A DNA stretch of 64,000 nt from Helicobacter japonicus (GCF_000762845.2 NZ_JRMQ02000008.1:1-64000), one strand, 5' to 3'. Shown: positions 8,862-18,791, counted from the stretch's first letter. Numbers and translations: made by a program. The notes: generated by a model from the sequence alone, not told the origin.

Positions 8862-10837
8862 TTTTTATCTCCTAATCGTTGGTTTCTTGCTTTGTAATGT
8901 GGTTGGAGATTGAATGGCATCAAGGCTTCTTGCAAGGCATATCTATCACCACCTTTAGCTTGAATCTCTTGTGTGATTTTATCAATCTCAGCTTGGCGAA
9001 TGGCACTATTTGGGTGCTCAATAATCATACCCTTAGCACCATAGCCACGGAATCCGGGGGCAATTTCCATTTTCATAATATCCAAATCTTCATAAGTAAC
9101 CGTCGGTAAGGTTTGATTTGGGTCTTCCCAGCTTGTGAGAGTGCGTTTTAGCCAATTTGCATCATCTCGTTTTGGATAATCTTCACGCGTATGCGCACCA
9201 CGAGATTCTGTTCTATCAAGCGCACCTTTTGCTACGCATAATGCAATTTTGAGCATTTTTGGTGTGCGGTAAGCATCTTCAAGCTCAGGGTTATTGTGCA
9301 TTTTTTTGTTTTGCACGCGCACATTTTTACTGCGTTTATAAAGCTCTTCAAGTTTATTAACAGCTTCTTGTAAGCTTTTGCCATCACGGAAAATCCCTAC
9401 ATCATTATCCATAATATCTTTCATTGCATTTTTTAATACATAGACATCTTCGTTGCCTGTGCTATTAAGCAATGAAGCAAGATAATCTTGTTGTTTTTGC
9501 ACAAATTTTTCAAGCGTAGCCGTTTGCACATCAATTTGTGCTCCTTGGCAGTATTCTGTAAAGTATTCACCAATAATCATACCAGATACCACAGCCTCAC
9601 TCACAGAGTTTCCACCGAGACGATTAAATCCGTGTAAATCCCAGCACGCTACTTCACCTGCAGCAAAAAGCCCTTTAAGGTATGTCTCACCTCTATAATT
9701 TGTGCGAACCCCACCCATAGAGTAGTGTTGCATTGGTCGCACAGGAGCCCAAACTCCCGGAGTAGCTGGGTCAATACCTGCAAATGTTTTACAAATATCT
9801 TGCACATCGCGTAAATTTCGTTCTACGTGAGCACGTCCTAAAATTGAAATGTCAAGCCATAAGTGGTCGCCATAAGGAGATTTTACACCTTTACCTTTGC
9901 GAATATGCTCAAGCATTCTTCGTGAAACAACGTCACGGCTTGCAAGTTCTTTTTTCTCTGGTTCATAATCAGGCATAAAACGATAACCATCAACATCTCG
10001 TAAAACACCACCATCACCACGACAACCTTCTGTAAGTAAGATACCGCTAGGCACAATAGGAGTAGGGTGGAATTGCACAGCTTCCATATTGCCAAGTTTT
10101 GCTACACCTGTTTCCATAGCAATTGCTGCACCTGTTCCCTCGCAAATAACAGCATTTGTAGTATTGCGATATACTCTACCATAACCACCTGTGGCAAGTA
10201 AAGTGCCTTTTGAAACATACGCGCTAAGCTCACCTGTTACTAAATCACGCACAACAGCCCCATAGCATCTTCCATCTTGATGGATAAGAGAAATTGCCTC
10301 TTTTCTGTCCTGAATATCTACCCCAAGTTTGTAAGCCTCATTTGCGACTGCATAAAGCATTGTGTGTCCAGTTGCATCAGCAGTATAGCAAGTTCTCCAT
10401 TTTTTTGTCCCACCAAAGTCGCGTGAATGGATATATCCGTGTCTAAAATCATCTTCTGTAATTGTTACTTTTTCACCATTAATAACCGCGGGTCTATCAC
10501 CTTTTTGAATCCTAGTCCAAGGCACACCATATCCAGCCAATTGGCGAATAGCTTTAGGCGCAGTAGTAACAAACATTCTCGCCACATCTTGGTCGCAACC
10601 CCAGTCGCTTCCTTTTACTGTGTCTGCAAAGTGCAAGTCTTCATTATCGCCATCACTTTTTACAGAGTTACCAAGACTTGCTTGCATACCACCTTGAGCA
10701 GCCGCTGAATGGCTTCTTTTAACCGGCACAAGAGATAATACAATGGTATTTAATCCTGCTTGTTTTGCTGCGATAGAAGCTCTAAGTCCAGCTAGTCCCC
10801 CGCCAATAATTAAGGCATCACTATAAATTACTTTCAT
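8858..10837 (-). CDS. frdA: Fumarate reductase flavoprotein subunit
   Basis: 659-residue catalytic subunit reducing fumarate to succinate at the cytoplasmic face. The Rossmann FAD motif GGGLAGLRA is at residues 12-20. The flavinylation site [10 protein letters not shown] places the covalent FAD on His43, the same number as in Wolinella succinogenes FrdA. Later motifs include HPTPIVPSG and the arginine-bearing active-site region near [10 protein letters not shown]. Start and stop overlap frdC and frdB (TAATG and ATGA junctions). The length suits the epsilon-type enzyme rather than the shorter gammaproteobacterial one. Confidence 0.97.
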   Translation of the reverse strand: MKVIYSDALIIGGGLAGLRASIAAKQAGLNTIVLSLVPVKRSHSAAAQGGMQASLGNSVKSDGDNEDLHFADTVKGSDWGCDQDVARMFVTTAPKAIRQLAGYGVPWTRIQKGDRPAVINGEKVTITEDDFRHGYIHSRDFGGTKKWRTCYTADATGHTMLYAVANEAYKLGVDIQDRKEAISLIHQDGRCYGAVVRDLVTGELSAYVSKGTLLATGGYGRVYRNTTNAVICEGTGAAIAMETGVAKLGNMEAVQFHPTPIVPSGILLTEGCRGDGGVLRDVDGYRFMPDYEPEKKELASRDVVSRRMLEHIRKGKGVKSPYGDHLWLDISILGRAHVERNLRDVQDICKTFAGIDPATPGVWAPVRPMQHYSMGGVRTNYRGETYLKGLFAAGEVACWDLHGFNRLGGNSVSEAVVSGMIIGEYFTEYCQGAQIDVQTATLEKFVQKQQDYLASLLNSTGNEDVYVLKNAMKDIMDNDVGIFRDGKSLQEAVNKLEELYKRSKNVRVQNKKMHNNPELEDAYRTPKMLKIALCVAKGALDRTESRGAHTREDYPKRDDANWLKRTLTSWEDPNQTLPTVTYEDLDIMKMEIAPGFRGYGAKGMIIEHPNSAIRQAEIDKITQEIQAKGGDRYALQEALMPFNLQPHYKARNQRLGDKK

Positions 10838-11595
10838 TATCTACCCCCAAATTCTATTGCATCGTAGTGTTTGTAATTGATATCAGGATTTGTTTGGCTG
10901 ATACCATAACTCATATAAGCAGCAAAGGTAGCCAATCCTAAAATGATAAAAAATGCACTCATAAGCCACTTGATTGTGCGGAGTGCTTTTAATCCTAAGC
11001 CTTCAAGCCAACCCCACTTAATACAGAGACGATATAGCCCGATAGAAGCGTGAAGCTCCACAGCAAAAAGAAGCACAATGTATAAAATCCAGAAATGCTC
11101 ACTCCAAAAGCGATATGCTGAACCATTTGGTCCAATTGTTTCAGGTTGTGTAAGCATAATAAAGAGATGCACAGTTGCAGTAAAGAAAAGCACAAAACCT
11201 GTGAATGCTTGAATTGCCCAAAGCGATGTATCGCTATGTTTCATAAGATTCTTATGCACTTTTAAAGCTAAAAATTGCCGATAATTAATAGGGAATTTTC
11301 TCACTGCCAAAAATGCGTGTGCTACAAGTGCAATGATGATTACCACCGCAACAATACTTACGATAAGAGGATTGCCCCCTTCAATTAAAAAGCTGCCTTC
11401 AAAAAACTTTGCTACAGCATACATTGCTTCGCGACTAATAAGAATAGAAGCGACAAAAAACATATGTAAAATCATAAACAAAGCAAGAAACAGCCCTGTT
11501 GCACTTTGCCAAAAATCAAGCTTTGCTGGATTTTTACTTTTTTTTCTTTGAGGTGTTACTCCTGCGTAACTCTCAATAATCTTATCCTCTCGCAT
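10837..11595 (-). CDS. frdC: Fumarate reductase dihaem cytochrome b subunit
   Basis: 252-residue membrane anchor with five transmembrane helices that oxidises menaquinol. Four haem-ligand histidines fall at residues 44, 93, 143 and 182, the same positions as the known ligands of Wolinella succinogenes FrdC. Glu180, proposed there to carry protons in the E-pathway, is also present. This marks the two-haem, single-anchor epsilon type. The ribosome site AGGAGGATAT is very strong. First gene of frdC-frdA-frdB-cls. Confidence 0.97.
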   Translation of the reverse strand: MREDKIIESYAGVTPQRKKSKNPAKLDFWQSATGLFLALFMILHMFFVASILISREAMYAVAKFFEGSFLIEGGNPLIVSIVAVVIIIALVAHAFLAVRKFPINYRQFLALKVHKNLMKHSDTSLWAIQAFTGFVLFFTATVHLFIMLTQPETIGPNGSAYRFWSEHFWILYIVLLFAVELHASIGLYRLCIKWGWLEGLGLKALRTIKWLMSAFFIILGLATFAAYMSYGISQTNPDINYKHYDAIEFGGR

Positions 11596-11710
11596 ATATC
11601 CTCCTGTTTGTAGTTTGACCTATTAAGCTCGCACAAGTGCTTCATAAAGATTCTCTCAAGGCATAAAGCACTTTTGTGGGATTCTCAAAAAAGGTTGAAG
11701 TTTCATTATA
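11596..11710 (-). promoter_or_regulatory. frd operon promoter and roughly 100-nt structured leader
   Basis: A TATAAT (minus strand, 11710-11705) is the best -10 candidate, predicting a leader of about 100 nt before the frdC ATG. Inside it an 8-bp perfect stem AAGTGCTT/AAGCACTT (11635-11642 with 11666-11673) spans a 23-nt loop. No T-run follows it. Between 11711 and 11815 I see only AT-rich sequence after the cytochrome gene, with poly-T on the plus strand. Confidence 0.45.
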
Positions 11711-11815
11711 GATAAATAATGATTAAAGTTTTTTTATACTTCTTTTTTTCTCGCAATATTTTGAATCTAAATCATCATTTCTTTACTCAAAAACTTGTGA
11801 GGATAAAAGAGTTAT

Positions 11816-12178
11816 TTAGGGAGCAAGAAGCATATCACTAAAGCTTTTAACACCCTTTTGAAAGACATTTGCCCCTGTGCTAAGAGGTGATGAGGAGAGC
11901 TGTATATGGCATTGCATACAGGCATTAAGCATAGTGTGGCTTTTTGCAAGTTGAGGAGATTGAATCTTCTTTATATCGTGGCACGCAAAGCAGTCTGCAC
12001 CACACCCACCCATATCAATTTGCGCCATTTTTTCATCAGTGTGGCAATTTTTACACATTGTCATAGGACTATGTCTTATATCTTGTGCGTAGTTTAGATT
12101 CTGATGGCAAGCTTTGCAATCGCCTGTGCAAGAGAAAGCGACAACATTTAAAACACACAGAATCCATATAAGGCGCAT
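11816..12178 (-). CDS. Small periplasmic tetrahaem c-type cytochrome
   Basis: 120-residue protein with a signal peptide (about residues 1-17) and four CxxCH haem-binding motifs, with the first Cys at residues 21, 42, 63 and 87. The four sites fill the mature chain, so it is essentially an electron wire. Spacing of about 21 residues between the first motifs suggests a compact NapC/NrfH- or split-Soret-like soluble carrier, but no membrane anchor remains after signal cleavage. The specific partner is unknown. It starts 1 nt after thiS and is third in glmU-thiS-cytochrome. A link to the nearby fumarate reductase is possible but not shown. Confidence 0.85.
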   Translation of the reverse strand: MRLIWILCVLNVVAFSCTGDCKACHQNLNYAQDIRHSPMTMCKNCHTDEKMAQIDMGGCGADCFACHDIKKIQSPQLAKSHTMLNACMQCHIQLSSSPLSTGANVFQKGVKSFSDMLLAP

Positions 12179-12179
12179 A

Positions 12180-12383
12180 TCACCCTCCTCCTACAAAATC
12201 TAAAATTTCTATTTCATCACCATTTTGTAACACATAGCTTTCCCATAGTGATTTTTTAATCACTTGCATATTAATTGCCACTGCCATTGCTTTATGTGTT
12301 ATACCTAGATTCTCTATAAGTTTTAAAAGTGTGCAATTTGCATCAAGTGGGTATTTTTTGCCATTGAGGAGGACAAAGTTCAT
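12180..12383 (-). CDS. thiS: Sulfur carrier protein ThiS
   Basis: 67-residue ubiquitin-fold protein ending in VGGG, the C-terminal Gly-Gly that is adenylated and thiocarboxylated to donate sulfur for the thiamine thiazole ring. Length matches ThiS. MoaD is usually longer, so ThiS is the better call. No thiG, thiF or thiH is in the window. It begins 2 nt after glmU and its final codons hold the ribosome site (GGAGGG) for the cytochrome gene, so the three are probably co-transcribed. Confidence 0.85.
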   Translation of the reverse strand: MNFVLLNGKKYPLDANCTLLKLIENLGITHKAMAVAINMQVIKKSLWESYVLQNGDEIEILDFVGGG

Positions 12384-12385
12384 TT

Positions 12386-13747
12386 CTATTCCTTTATGTT
12401 AAAAAATTTAAAATAACCATTTTTAATGTGTTTTTGTGGAGTGCGTGATAGCACTAAATCACCCTCTTGCACATCTTTTGTAATTGTGCTTCCTGCACCA
12501 ATAAGTGTGTGAGATGCAATACTTACAGGGGCGATGAGTTGTGTATCACTGCCTATAAAGACATTTTTACCAATAATGCTTTTATGTTTTGCTTTGCCAT
12601 CATAGTTGCAAGTAATTACTCCTGCACCGACATTACTTCCAGAATCTATCTCGCAATCACCCAAATAGCTTAAATGTCCAGCTTTTACACCATTTAATAC
12701 ACTCGCTTTGGTCTCGACAAAGTTACCAATGTGTGTAGCTTTAATATAACTTTTTGGTCGTATATGTGCCAAAGGTCCTATGTCGCTAGATTCTATAATG
12801 CTAGATTCTATAATGCTATGCGCTTTAATATGAGAATCTTTAATTTCACATTCTCCGCTAATTTGCACACCTTGCTCAATAATACATTCTCCACTAAAGC
12901 GCACTTGAGATTCTATATAGATTGTATGTGGCAAGTGCATAATCACACCTTGCTCCATTGCGTTCGTCCTTAAACGATGAAGCATTACTTCTTGTGCTTC
13001 TGCAAGTTGTGCTTTAGAATTTACACCCATAAATTCTTCCTCGCATACCTTGAGTGCAGAAATTGGCACATTATCTTGTGTAGCATAAAAAATCACATCA
13101 GTGAGATAAAATTCTTTCTGTGCATTAGAATCTTCTAAGCGGAATAGATAGTTTTGCAAAATATCCTTATTGATTTTATACACACCAGCATTGACATCTT
13201 GAATAAGTAATTCTTCCTCATTTGCATCTTTTTGTTCGATAATTTTTTGCACTTTATTATCTTTTAATACGACTCGTCCATAGCCGTTTGGATTAGCCAG
13301 ATGAAGAATACTCATTACAATGGGTGAGGTATGTGCGCATAGCTTTTTGAGCGTTTGGGCACGCACCAAAGGCATATCACCATTAAGGATTAGAATCTCA
13401 TCATATTTGCAAGCAAAAAGTTGTTTTGGATTGTGAGAAATTGGCGTTTTAGAATCCTTTGAGCCTTGCATAAGCGCACCACCTGTGCCGGGAAAATGTG
13501 CTACATCTTGAGTATGAAAGTGTAGCTTGCCCTCATCATAGACTTTTTTATAAGCTTTAAGCACATTTTCTTTGATGAGTGTTTCCTGATGAAAAAGCAC
13601 GATATGCACATCATCGCTCACCATTAATGCCTCATCAATGCTATAAAAAAGCATAGCCTTGCCACAGATTTTATGGAGCACCTTTGGTGTTTGTGATTTC
13701 ATTCGTGTTCCAGCTCCTGCGGCAAGAATTATCACAGAAACATTCAT
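12386..13747 (-). CDS. glmU: Bifunctional GlcNAc-1-P uridyltransferase / GlcN-1-P acetyltransferase
   Basis: 453-residue enzyme making UDP-GlcNAc for peptidoglycan and lipopolysaccharide. The N-terminal nucleotidyltransferase has LAAGAGTRMKS at residues 8-18 and a Lys for UTP binding near 25. The C-terminal left-handed beta-helix of hexapeptide repeats (from about residue 270) includes the acetyltransferase region GNFVETKAS. AAAAGGAAAA lies just before the ATG. Divergent from fliP, as glmU/fliP lie together in H. pylori (from memory). Confidence 0.96.
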   Translation of the reverse strand: MNVSVIILAAGAGTRMKSQTPKVLHKICGKAMLFYSIDEALMVSDDVHIVLFHQETLIKENVLKAYKKVYDEGKLHFHTQDVAHFPGTGGALMQGSKDSKTPISHNPKQLFACKYDEILILNGDMPLVRAQTLKKLCAHTSPIVMSILHLANPNGYGRVVLKDNKVQKIIEQKDANEEELLIQDVNAGVYKINKDILQNYLFRLEDSNAQKEFYLTDVIFYATQDNVPISALKVCEEEFMGVNSKAQLAEAQEVMLHRLRTNAMEQGVIMHLPHTIYIESQVRFSGECIIEQGVQISGECEIKDSHIKAHSIIESSIIESSDIGPLAHIRPKSYIKATHIGNFVETKASVLNGVKAGHLSYLGDCEIDSGSNVGAGVITCNYDGKAKHKSIIGKNVFIGSDTQLIAPVSIASHTLIGAGSTITKDVQEGDLVLSRTPQKHIKNGYFKFFNIKE

Positions 13748-13857
13748 TATTTTTCCTTTTTAAGAGAGAATCGCTTTTGTTTTATGTAATTTTAACACAC
13801 AAAATTTTATAATCTTTCCTCTTATTTTTATTATTTACATAAATATTTGGAGTGGTT

Positions 13858-14661
13858 TTGAGAAAGTTTTTTTGGCTTTTTTCTTTGTGTGTAATATGTG
13901 TATATGCTCAACCAAACACAAATTTAGCTCCAGTGCTTCCTGCACCTTCAAGTATTGAATCTGTGCCATCTTTGCCTAGAAATCCTGTATTGCCTTCAGT
14001 TGATTTATCTCTTAGTGCTCCACAAGAGCCTAGTGAGCTTGTCGCGACTTTAAATATCGTCCTTATCATCACACTTCTTGTGATTGCTCCATCACTTGTG
14101 CTTGTGATGACAAGTTTCACGCGTATTATTATTGTTTTTGCTTTTTTACGCACAGCACTTGGAACGCAGCAATCACCACCAACACAGATTCTTGTTAGTC
14201 TTGCGCTCGTGCTTACTTTTTTTATTATGGAGCCAGTTGTGAGCAAAAGTTATGAGGTGGGCATTAAGCCTTATAGCGAGAAACAAATCTCTTATGATGA
14301 GGCATTTGAGCGTGCAATTGTGCCCTTTAAGGATTTTATGATTAAAAATACGCGTGAAAAAGACCTTGCGCTTTTTTTTAGAATCCGTAACCTTGAAAAT
14401 CCCAAAAGTGTTGATGATGTCCCCATTAGTGTATTAATACCTGCTTTTATGATTAGTGAGCTTAAAACGGCTTTTTGGATAGGTTTTTTGCTGTATCTGC
14501 CTTTTTTGGTGATTGATATGGTGATTAGTTCTGTGCTTATGGCAATGGGTATGATGATGTTGCCACCAGTAATGATTTCACTCCCTTTTAAGATTCTCGT
14601 ATTTGTGCTTGTTGATGGTTGGAATCTTTTGATTGGTAATCTTGCGCAAGGCTTTAAGTAG
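13858..14661 (+). CDS. fliP: Flagellar type III export gate protein FliP
   Basis: 267-residue membrane protein of the flagellar export gate. It has an N-terminal signal sequence, a Pro/Ser-rich spacer, and four hydrophobic helices carrying FliP signatures such as MTSFTRIIIVFAFLR and the C-terminal PFKILVFVLVDGW. A TTG start at 13858 is favoured because GGAG (13849-13852) sits 5 nt upstream. An in-frame GTG at 13852 would overlap that site. With FliQ and FliR it forms the export pore; fliR is in this window at 25191. trmA follows 11 nt after the stop. Confidence 0.95.
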   Translation: MRKFFWLFSLCVICVYAQPNTNLAPVLPAPSSIESVPSLPRNPVLPSVDLSLSAPQEPSELVATLNIVLIITLLVIAPSLVLVMTSFTRIIIVFAFLRTALGTQQSPPTQILVSLALVLTFFIMEPVVSKSYEVGIKPYSEKQISYDEAFERAIVPFKDFMIKNTREKDLALFFRIRNLENPKSVDDVPISVLIPAFMISELKTAFWIGFLLYLPFLVIDMVISSVLMAMGMMMLPPVMISLPFKILVFVLVDGWNLLIGNLAQGFK

Positions 14662-14672
14662 CGCATTTTATA

Positions 14673-15875
14673 ATGAATTGTCAATATTTTGGTATCTGTG
14701 GTGGATGCAATAATTTTGCTCTAGATTACACATCTCAGATTCGGCAAAAATATGAGCGCACTTTAGAAGAATTTGTATCTTTTTTAGCACCACAAAATGT
14801 TGATATTGAAGTATTTAGCTCACCACAAAGTGGCTTTAGAGCAAGGACAGAGTTACGATTTTTTCGCTTAGAAAATACCTTAAGTTTTGCAATGAGTGCT
14901 TTAGAATCTTCCCATAAGGTTCCCATTACTTCTTGCCTTATTTTGCGCCCGATTTTACAATCTCTTATGCCGCTTTTGTGTGATTTACTCAATACAAAAG
15001 AAGTGCTTAAGACTAAGCTTTATGCGTGTAATTTACTTTGTAATTTGCCAAATGGAATAGAAAGCAACACAAAAAGTAATGAAAATATGAATAATGAAGA
15101 GGTTATCATCACGCTTATTTATCATAAATATTTAGATATTTTGTGGGAAGCAGAATCTCTTGTATTGCAAGAGAAGCTAAAAAACGCGCTTGGTGTGCCT
15201 ATACACATTATTGGACGCAGTAAGAATCAGGTTCTTCCTCTTGGTAAAACTTCTCTTTGTGAAACATTATATCTTTTAAATGGAACACATCATTACACTT
15301 TTTTCAAACAAGAAGGAGCTTTTAGTCAGCCAAATCCTTTTATTAATATCAAAATGCTTGAGTTTGTCGCCTCTTCTCTTAAAAATTTTTATCCTACACC
15401 ACAATATGATGCTTTGGAGTTGTATTGTGGGAGTGGAAATTTTACGCTTATGCTCTCATCATATTTTCAAAAAATATTAGCGACTGAAGTGGTAAAATCT
15501 GCCATAACACAGCTTAAGATAAATATGACTTATAATCAGATTCATAATATTTTTCCTGTGCGGCTTAATGCACTTGAGAGCATTCAGGCTTTGCGTGAGG
15601 AGCGTGCATTCTTTCGCCTAAGAGAAATTGATTTGAAATCATTTCGTTTTGATTGTGTGTTGATTGACCCCCCTCGTAGCGGTGTGGGTGATACAAACAT
15701 TTTACACTTTTTGCAGGACTTTGCTACGATTATTTATATCTCGTGTAATCCTCTTACGCTCTTGCAAGACTTGCAGATTCTATCACTTACGCATAATATC
15801 GTGAGATGTGGGCTTTTTGACCAATTTCCTTATACATTGCATAGGGAATGTGTGATGATTTTGCGTAGAAAATAA
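14673..15875 (+). CDS. trmA: tRNA (uracil-54-C5)-methyltransferase TrmA
   Basis: 400-residue SAM-dependent enzyme forming ribothymidine at position 54 of tRNA. The C-terminal half has the SAM motif LELYCGSGNF, the IDLKS segment followed by VLIDPPRSG, the catalytic Cys in ISCNP and the closing FDQFPYTLHRE, all TrmA-like rather than RlmC/RlmD-like. Unlike E. coli TrmA the N-terminus carries CxxxxxCxxC (Cys3, Cys9, Cys12), reminiscent of the iron-sulfur cysteines of RlmD-type enzymes. The 3' end lies 2 bp from the convergent MFS gene. Confidence 0.88.
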   Translation: MNCQYFGICGGCNNFALDYTSQIRQKYERTLEEFVSFLAPQNVDIEVFSSPQSGFRARTELRFFRLENTLSFAMSALESSHKVPITSCLILRPILQSLMPLLCDLLNTKEVLKTKLYACNLLCNLPNGIESNTKSNENMNNEEVIITLIYHKYLDILWEAESLVLQEKLKNALGVPIHIIGRSKNQVLPLGKTSLCETLYLLNGTHHYTFFKQEGAFSQPNPFINIKMLEFVASSLKNFYPTPQYDALELYCGSGNFTLMLSSYFQKILATEVVKSAITQLKINMTYNQIHNIFPVRLNALESIQALREERAFFRLREIDLKSFRFDCVLIDPPRSGVGDTNILHFLQDFATIIYISCNPLTLLQDLQILSLTHNIVRCGLFDQFPYTLHRECVMILRRK

Positions 15876-15877
15876 TT

Positions 15878-17059
15878 TTAAGTTTTTGTAGCTTCACTTT
15901 TTTGCATCACTAAAATAAAAGCAGGGAGTGCAAAAAGTGCTGCAAAAAGGGGATTAAACCCCACGCCCAAAAATGGTGCAACAACGACTAAGCCACCGAT
16001 TTGATTTGCTAATGCGATACCTACATTAAAGGCGGCTTCATTCACACTCACCGAACTATCCATAGAATCTGGTGTATATTTGCGTGCCATATTCATTGCA
16101 TTGACTTTAAGTGCTGGGATTGAAGCAAAGGATAAAAAACCCATAAGGGCAAGATTTATAACGACAAGTGCTTGTGAATACGCACTTACACTCACAAGGG
16201 CGTAAAAAATCATTTGAAGCAAAATGACAATTTGTAAAGCGCGTTGTGAGCCTTTGTTGTCTGCAAGTCTGCCACCAAAAAGATTCCCCAAAATCGCAAA
16301 TACTCCATAAAGTAATAAAATATATACAATGGCTTCTTCACCAAAATGGCTTTTTTGCGTAAGCAAATCTGTTACATAAGTATAAAGCACAAATGCTCCG
16401 CCACAGGTGCATATCGTAATACTATATGCTTTGAGTAAGCCTTTATGCAAAAAGGCTTTTATAAGGGAGCTAAAATGTGTTTGTGTGCCTGTAAGATTTG
16501 GCATAAAAATAAGCGCACTTATAAAGGCAATAAGGGTGCAAAGACAGATAAGTAAAAAAATTGCTTTAAAACCAAATAAATGTCCAATGAATGTCCCTAA
16601 AGGCACGCCACTTACAAGAGCTATGGTTAGTCCTGAAACCATAAATGCAAGATTACGAGAGACTTTTTCTTTGGGAGAGACCTGCATAGCTGCAAGAGTA
16701 GCAATTACAAAAAATACCCCGTGCTGTGTTCCTGCAATAAATCGAGCAAAAACGCTTAGCGCAAAATTATCACTTACAAAAATCACAAAATTTGCTACTG
16801 CAAAAACAAAGAGATTAAGAAGTAACTGCCATTTGCGATTAAAGCTACTTAGGGGTATGGTAAGAATTGGTGCGCCAATTACTACACCCACCGCATACAT
16901 TGTTGTTAAATATCCTGCTTGATTAGAATCTATATTAAAATGTGCCTTAACATCTTGCAAAACACCAGCAATGATAAATTCTGTAACGCCCATACAAAAA
17001 GAACTAAGGGCTAAAACTAAAATTGTTTTGCTTGCGGTAGTGAGAGCAATTTTATTCAT
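15878..17059 (-). CDS. Major facilitator superfamily exporter (AraJ/YdhP-like)
   Basis: 393 residues with twelve predicted transmembrane helices. The N-terminal segment SFCMGVTEFIIAGVL resembles the sugar-efflux/AraJ branch of the drug:proton antiporter-1 family. A positively charged loop after helix 2-3 (FNRKWQLL) stands where the MFS motif A is expected. Start ATG at 17059 has AAAGGAC upstream. Substrate unknown; efflux of a drug, sugar or metabolite is the family role. The unknown gene at 17078-17803 lies just upstream on the same strand, 18 bp away. Confidence 0.85.
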   Translation of the reverse strand: MNKIALTTASKTILVLALSSFCMGVTEFIIAGVLQDVKAHFNIDSNQAGYLTTMYAVGVVIGAPILTIPLSSFNRKWQLLLNLFVFAVANFVIFVSDNFALSVFARFIAGTQHGVFFVIATLAAMQVSPKEKVSRNLAFMVSGLTIALVSGVPLGTFIGHLFGFKAIFLLICLCTLIAFISALIFMPNLTGTQTHFSSLIKAFLHKGLLKAYSITICTCGGAFVLYTYVTDLLTQKSHFGEEAIVYILLLYGVFAILGNLFGGRLADNKGSQRALQIVILLQMIFYALVSVSAYSQALVVINLALMGFLSFASIPALKVNAMNMARKYTPDSMDSSVSVNEAAFNVGIALANQIGGLVVVAPFLGVGFNPLFAALFALPAFILVMQKSEATKT

Positions 17060-17077
17060 TATGTCCTTTCTATATTT

Positions 17078-17803
17078 TTATTCTAATTTTTTATTATTTT
17101 GTAAAAGACCTGCCATCTCTATGATTTCAAAACCAAATATTTTTTCATCATAATATCGCATTTCCTCTATGAAATGTTCGCCAAAAATGGTGATTGTAGT
17201 CTTTTTGCCTCTGCTTTCAAAATCAAATAATCCTATCATACCAAAGGCAACTTGATTGCTCTTTGTGTCGTATTTAAAAAAAGCAAAATGGTCTCCATTT
17301 GGATAGAATGTAGGGAAGTAAAAATTGTAAATTTCATTTTCTCCATAGGTAATTGAATAAGGATTATACCCATAATCCCCATCGTAATAATATGGAAAAT
17401 ACTCTCCACTAGGCTTTTTGGGATAATAAGCATAGCACGAGTGTTGCCAATCAAGCACAATAATCTCATTTGCTGCTTTTTGCTCCTCTTTTTGAGCATA
17501 GGATTTTAAACTTGTAAGATCATATTTATCTAAAACTTTCGCAAAAATTTGCGGCATACTCTCTTGAAAGGCTCTATGATTAACTTTATCAAAATCAGCA
17601 ATATAAATAATATAGGGCAATTTATGTGGAATCTTTAAAATGTCCCAATGTGGTATCGCATCAAATCCAATTCTTTTATACATAAAATCTGTTTCCTCTT
17701 CCCCTAACACCTCATAATTTTCATTTGGCACAATAAGCCTCTTTTTTAAAAATATCTCGCGTTTGCTCTGTGCTTCCTTTGCTAAATATGTTCTTAATCT
17801 CAT
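17078..17803 (-). CDS. Conserved hypothetical protein, 241 aa
   Basis: Soluble, acidic and aromatic-rich protein without signal peptide or membrane helix. Two short features stand out: LDWQHSCYAYYP near residue 119 and FYPNGDHFAFF near 172, followed by a TITIFG strand. The LDWQH-CY plus PDGD/PNGD pattern recalls families such as DUF2716, but that is an unverified recollection. Such small proteins occur singly in bacteria and are sometimes thought to be immunity or orphan accessory genes. It may be co-transcribed with the MFS gene downstream (18-bp gap). No catalytic motif can be named. Confidence 0.7.
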   Translation of the reverse strand: MRLRTYLAKEAQSKREIFLKKRLIVPNENYEVLGEEETDFMYKRIGFDAIPHWDILKIPHKLPYIIYIADFDKVNHRAFQESMPQIFAKVLDKYDLTSLKSYAQKEEQKAANEIIVLDWQHSCYAYYPKKPSGEYFPYYYDGDYGYNPYSITYGENEIYNFYFPTFYPNGDHFAFFKYDTKSNQVAFGMIGLFDFESRGKKTTITIFGEHFIEEMRYYDEKIFGFEIIEMAGLLQNNKKLE

Positions 17804-17954
17804 TCTTCCTTTAAAAACCTTATTTCATTATTACTGCAATGATTACAAGAGCGACATTATATTATAATTTTCAAATAGAGTAAGATAAAGATAGAATCCT
17901 CTTTGCCGCTTATTGCTTTACATATGATAAAATATGCTTTTGCAAAGGATACAA

Positions 17955-18791
17955 ATGAAAAATATCATTTATGGATTATGTTTGCTCTGTGCGTGTATGT
18001 TTAGTGTGTATGGAGAAGTGGTAGCCGGTATAGCCTTACGCGTGAATGGATATGCCATTACATTATATGAGATTCAAAACTTGCAAAAACAGCTCAATAT
18101 CTCTCGACAAGAAGCGGTTGATATGCTTATTAATGAGCGATTAAAAGATGATGAAATCGAGCGGTTTAAGATAAATGTCGATGATTTTAAGGTTGATGAA
18201 GAAATTACAATGATTGCCGCAAATATGAATCTTAGTAAAGAACAGCTTCTTACGCAAGTAACACGTGATATGACTTTGCAAGAGTATCGCTCACAAATTA
18301 AAAAACAACTCCAAACTAGAGAACTTATGCAGAGAATCTTATCTTCTAATGTGAGCATTTCAAGTGAAGATGAATTGTTGAGTTATTATACAAAGCACAA
18401 GAAAGAATTTTTTATTCCCTCGCAAATGCGTGTAGTGCGCTATTTTTCTCAAAATGATAATGATTTACAAAAAGCTATCGCTTCACCTAAAAAAAATGTG
18501 CAAGGAGTGCAAAAATTTAATGAAACCATCTCGCTTTCTTCTTTAAATCCGCAAATTGCACAGGTTTTTATGAATACGCCAAATAATGAATTTACACCCG
18601 TTCTAGCCACAGGTGGGAATGGTTTTGTGAGTTTTTTGATTAAGGAACGTTTAGGCGAAAATTTACTTGATTTTGAAGAGGCAAAGCCCCTTATTCAGCA
18701 AAAGATTATCGCACATAAAGAACAAAGTGTTATTAGTGAGCATTTTAACAAAATCCGTTCAAGTGCAAATATTGTTACCTTAAGAGAATAA
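17955..18791 (+). CDS. Periplasmic SurA/PpiC-like peptidyl-prolyl isomerase or chaperone
   Basis: 278-residue exported protein with a signal peptide (about residues 1-20), a SurA-N-like helical region with repeated Glu/Lys-rich helices and a short parvulin-like region in the C-terminal half (about 140-260). The canonical rotamase sequence is weak, so chaperone activity is the safer role. ATG at 17955 is chosen because AAAGGA precedes it; an upstream in-frame ATG at 17934 has none. Position ahead of the TPR gene, rnhA, rnc and aroC matches H. pylori HP0659-HP0663 (from memory). Confidence 0.7.
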   Translation: MKNIIYGLCLLCACMFSVYGEVVAGIALRVNGYAITLYEIQNLQKQLNISRQEAVDMLINERLKDDEIERFKINVDDFKVDEEITMIAANMNLSKEQLLTQVTRDMTLQEYRSQIKKQLQTRELMQRILSSNVSISSEDELLSYYTKHKKEFFIPSQMRVVRYFSQNDNDLQKAIASPKKNVQGVQKFNETISLSSLNPQIAQVFMNTPNNEFTPVLATGGNGFVSFLIKERLGENLLDFEEAKPLIQQKIIAHKEQSVISEHFNKIRSSANIVTLRE

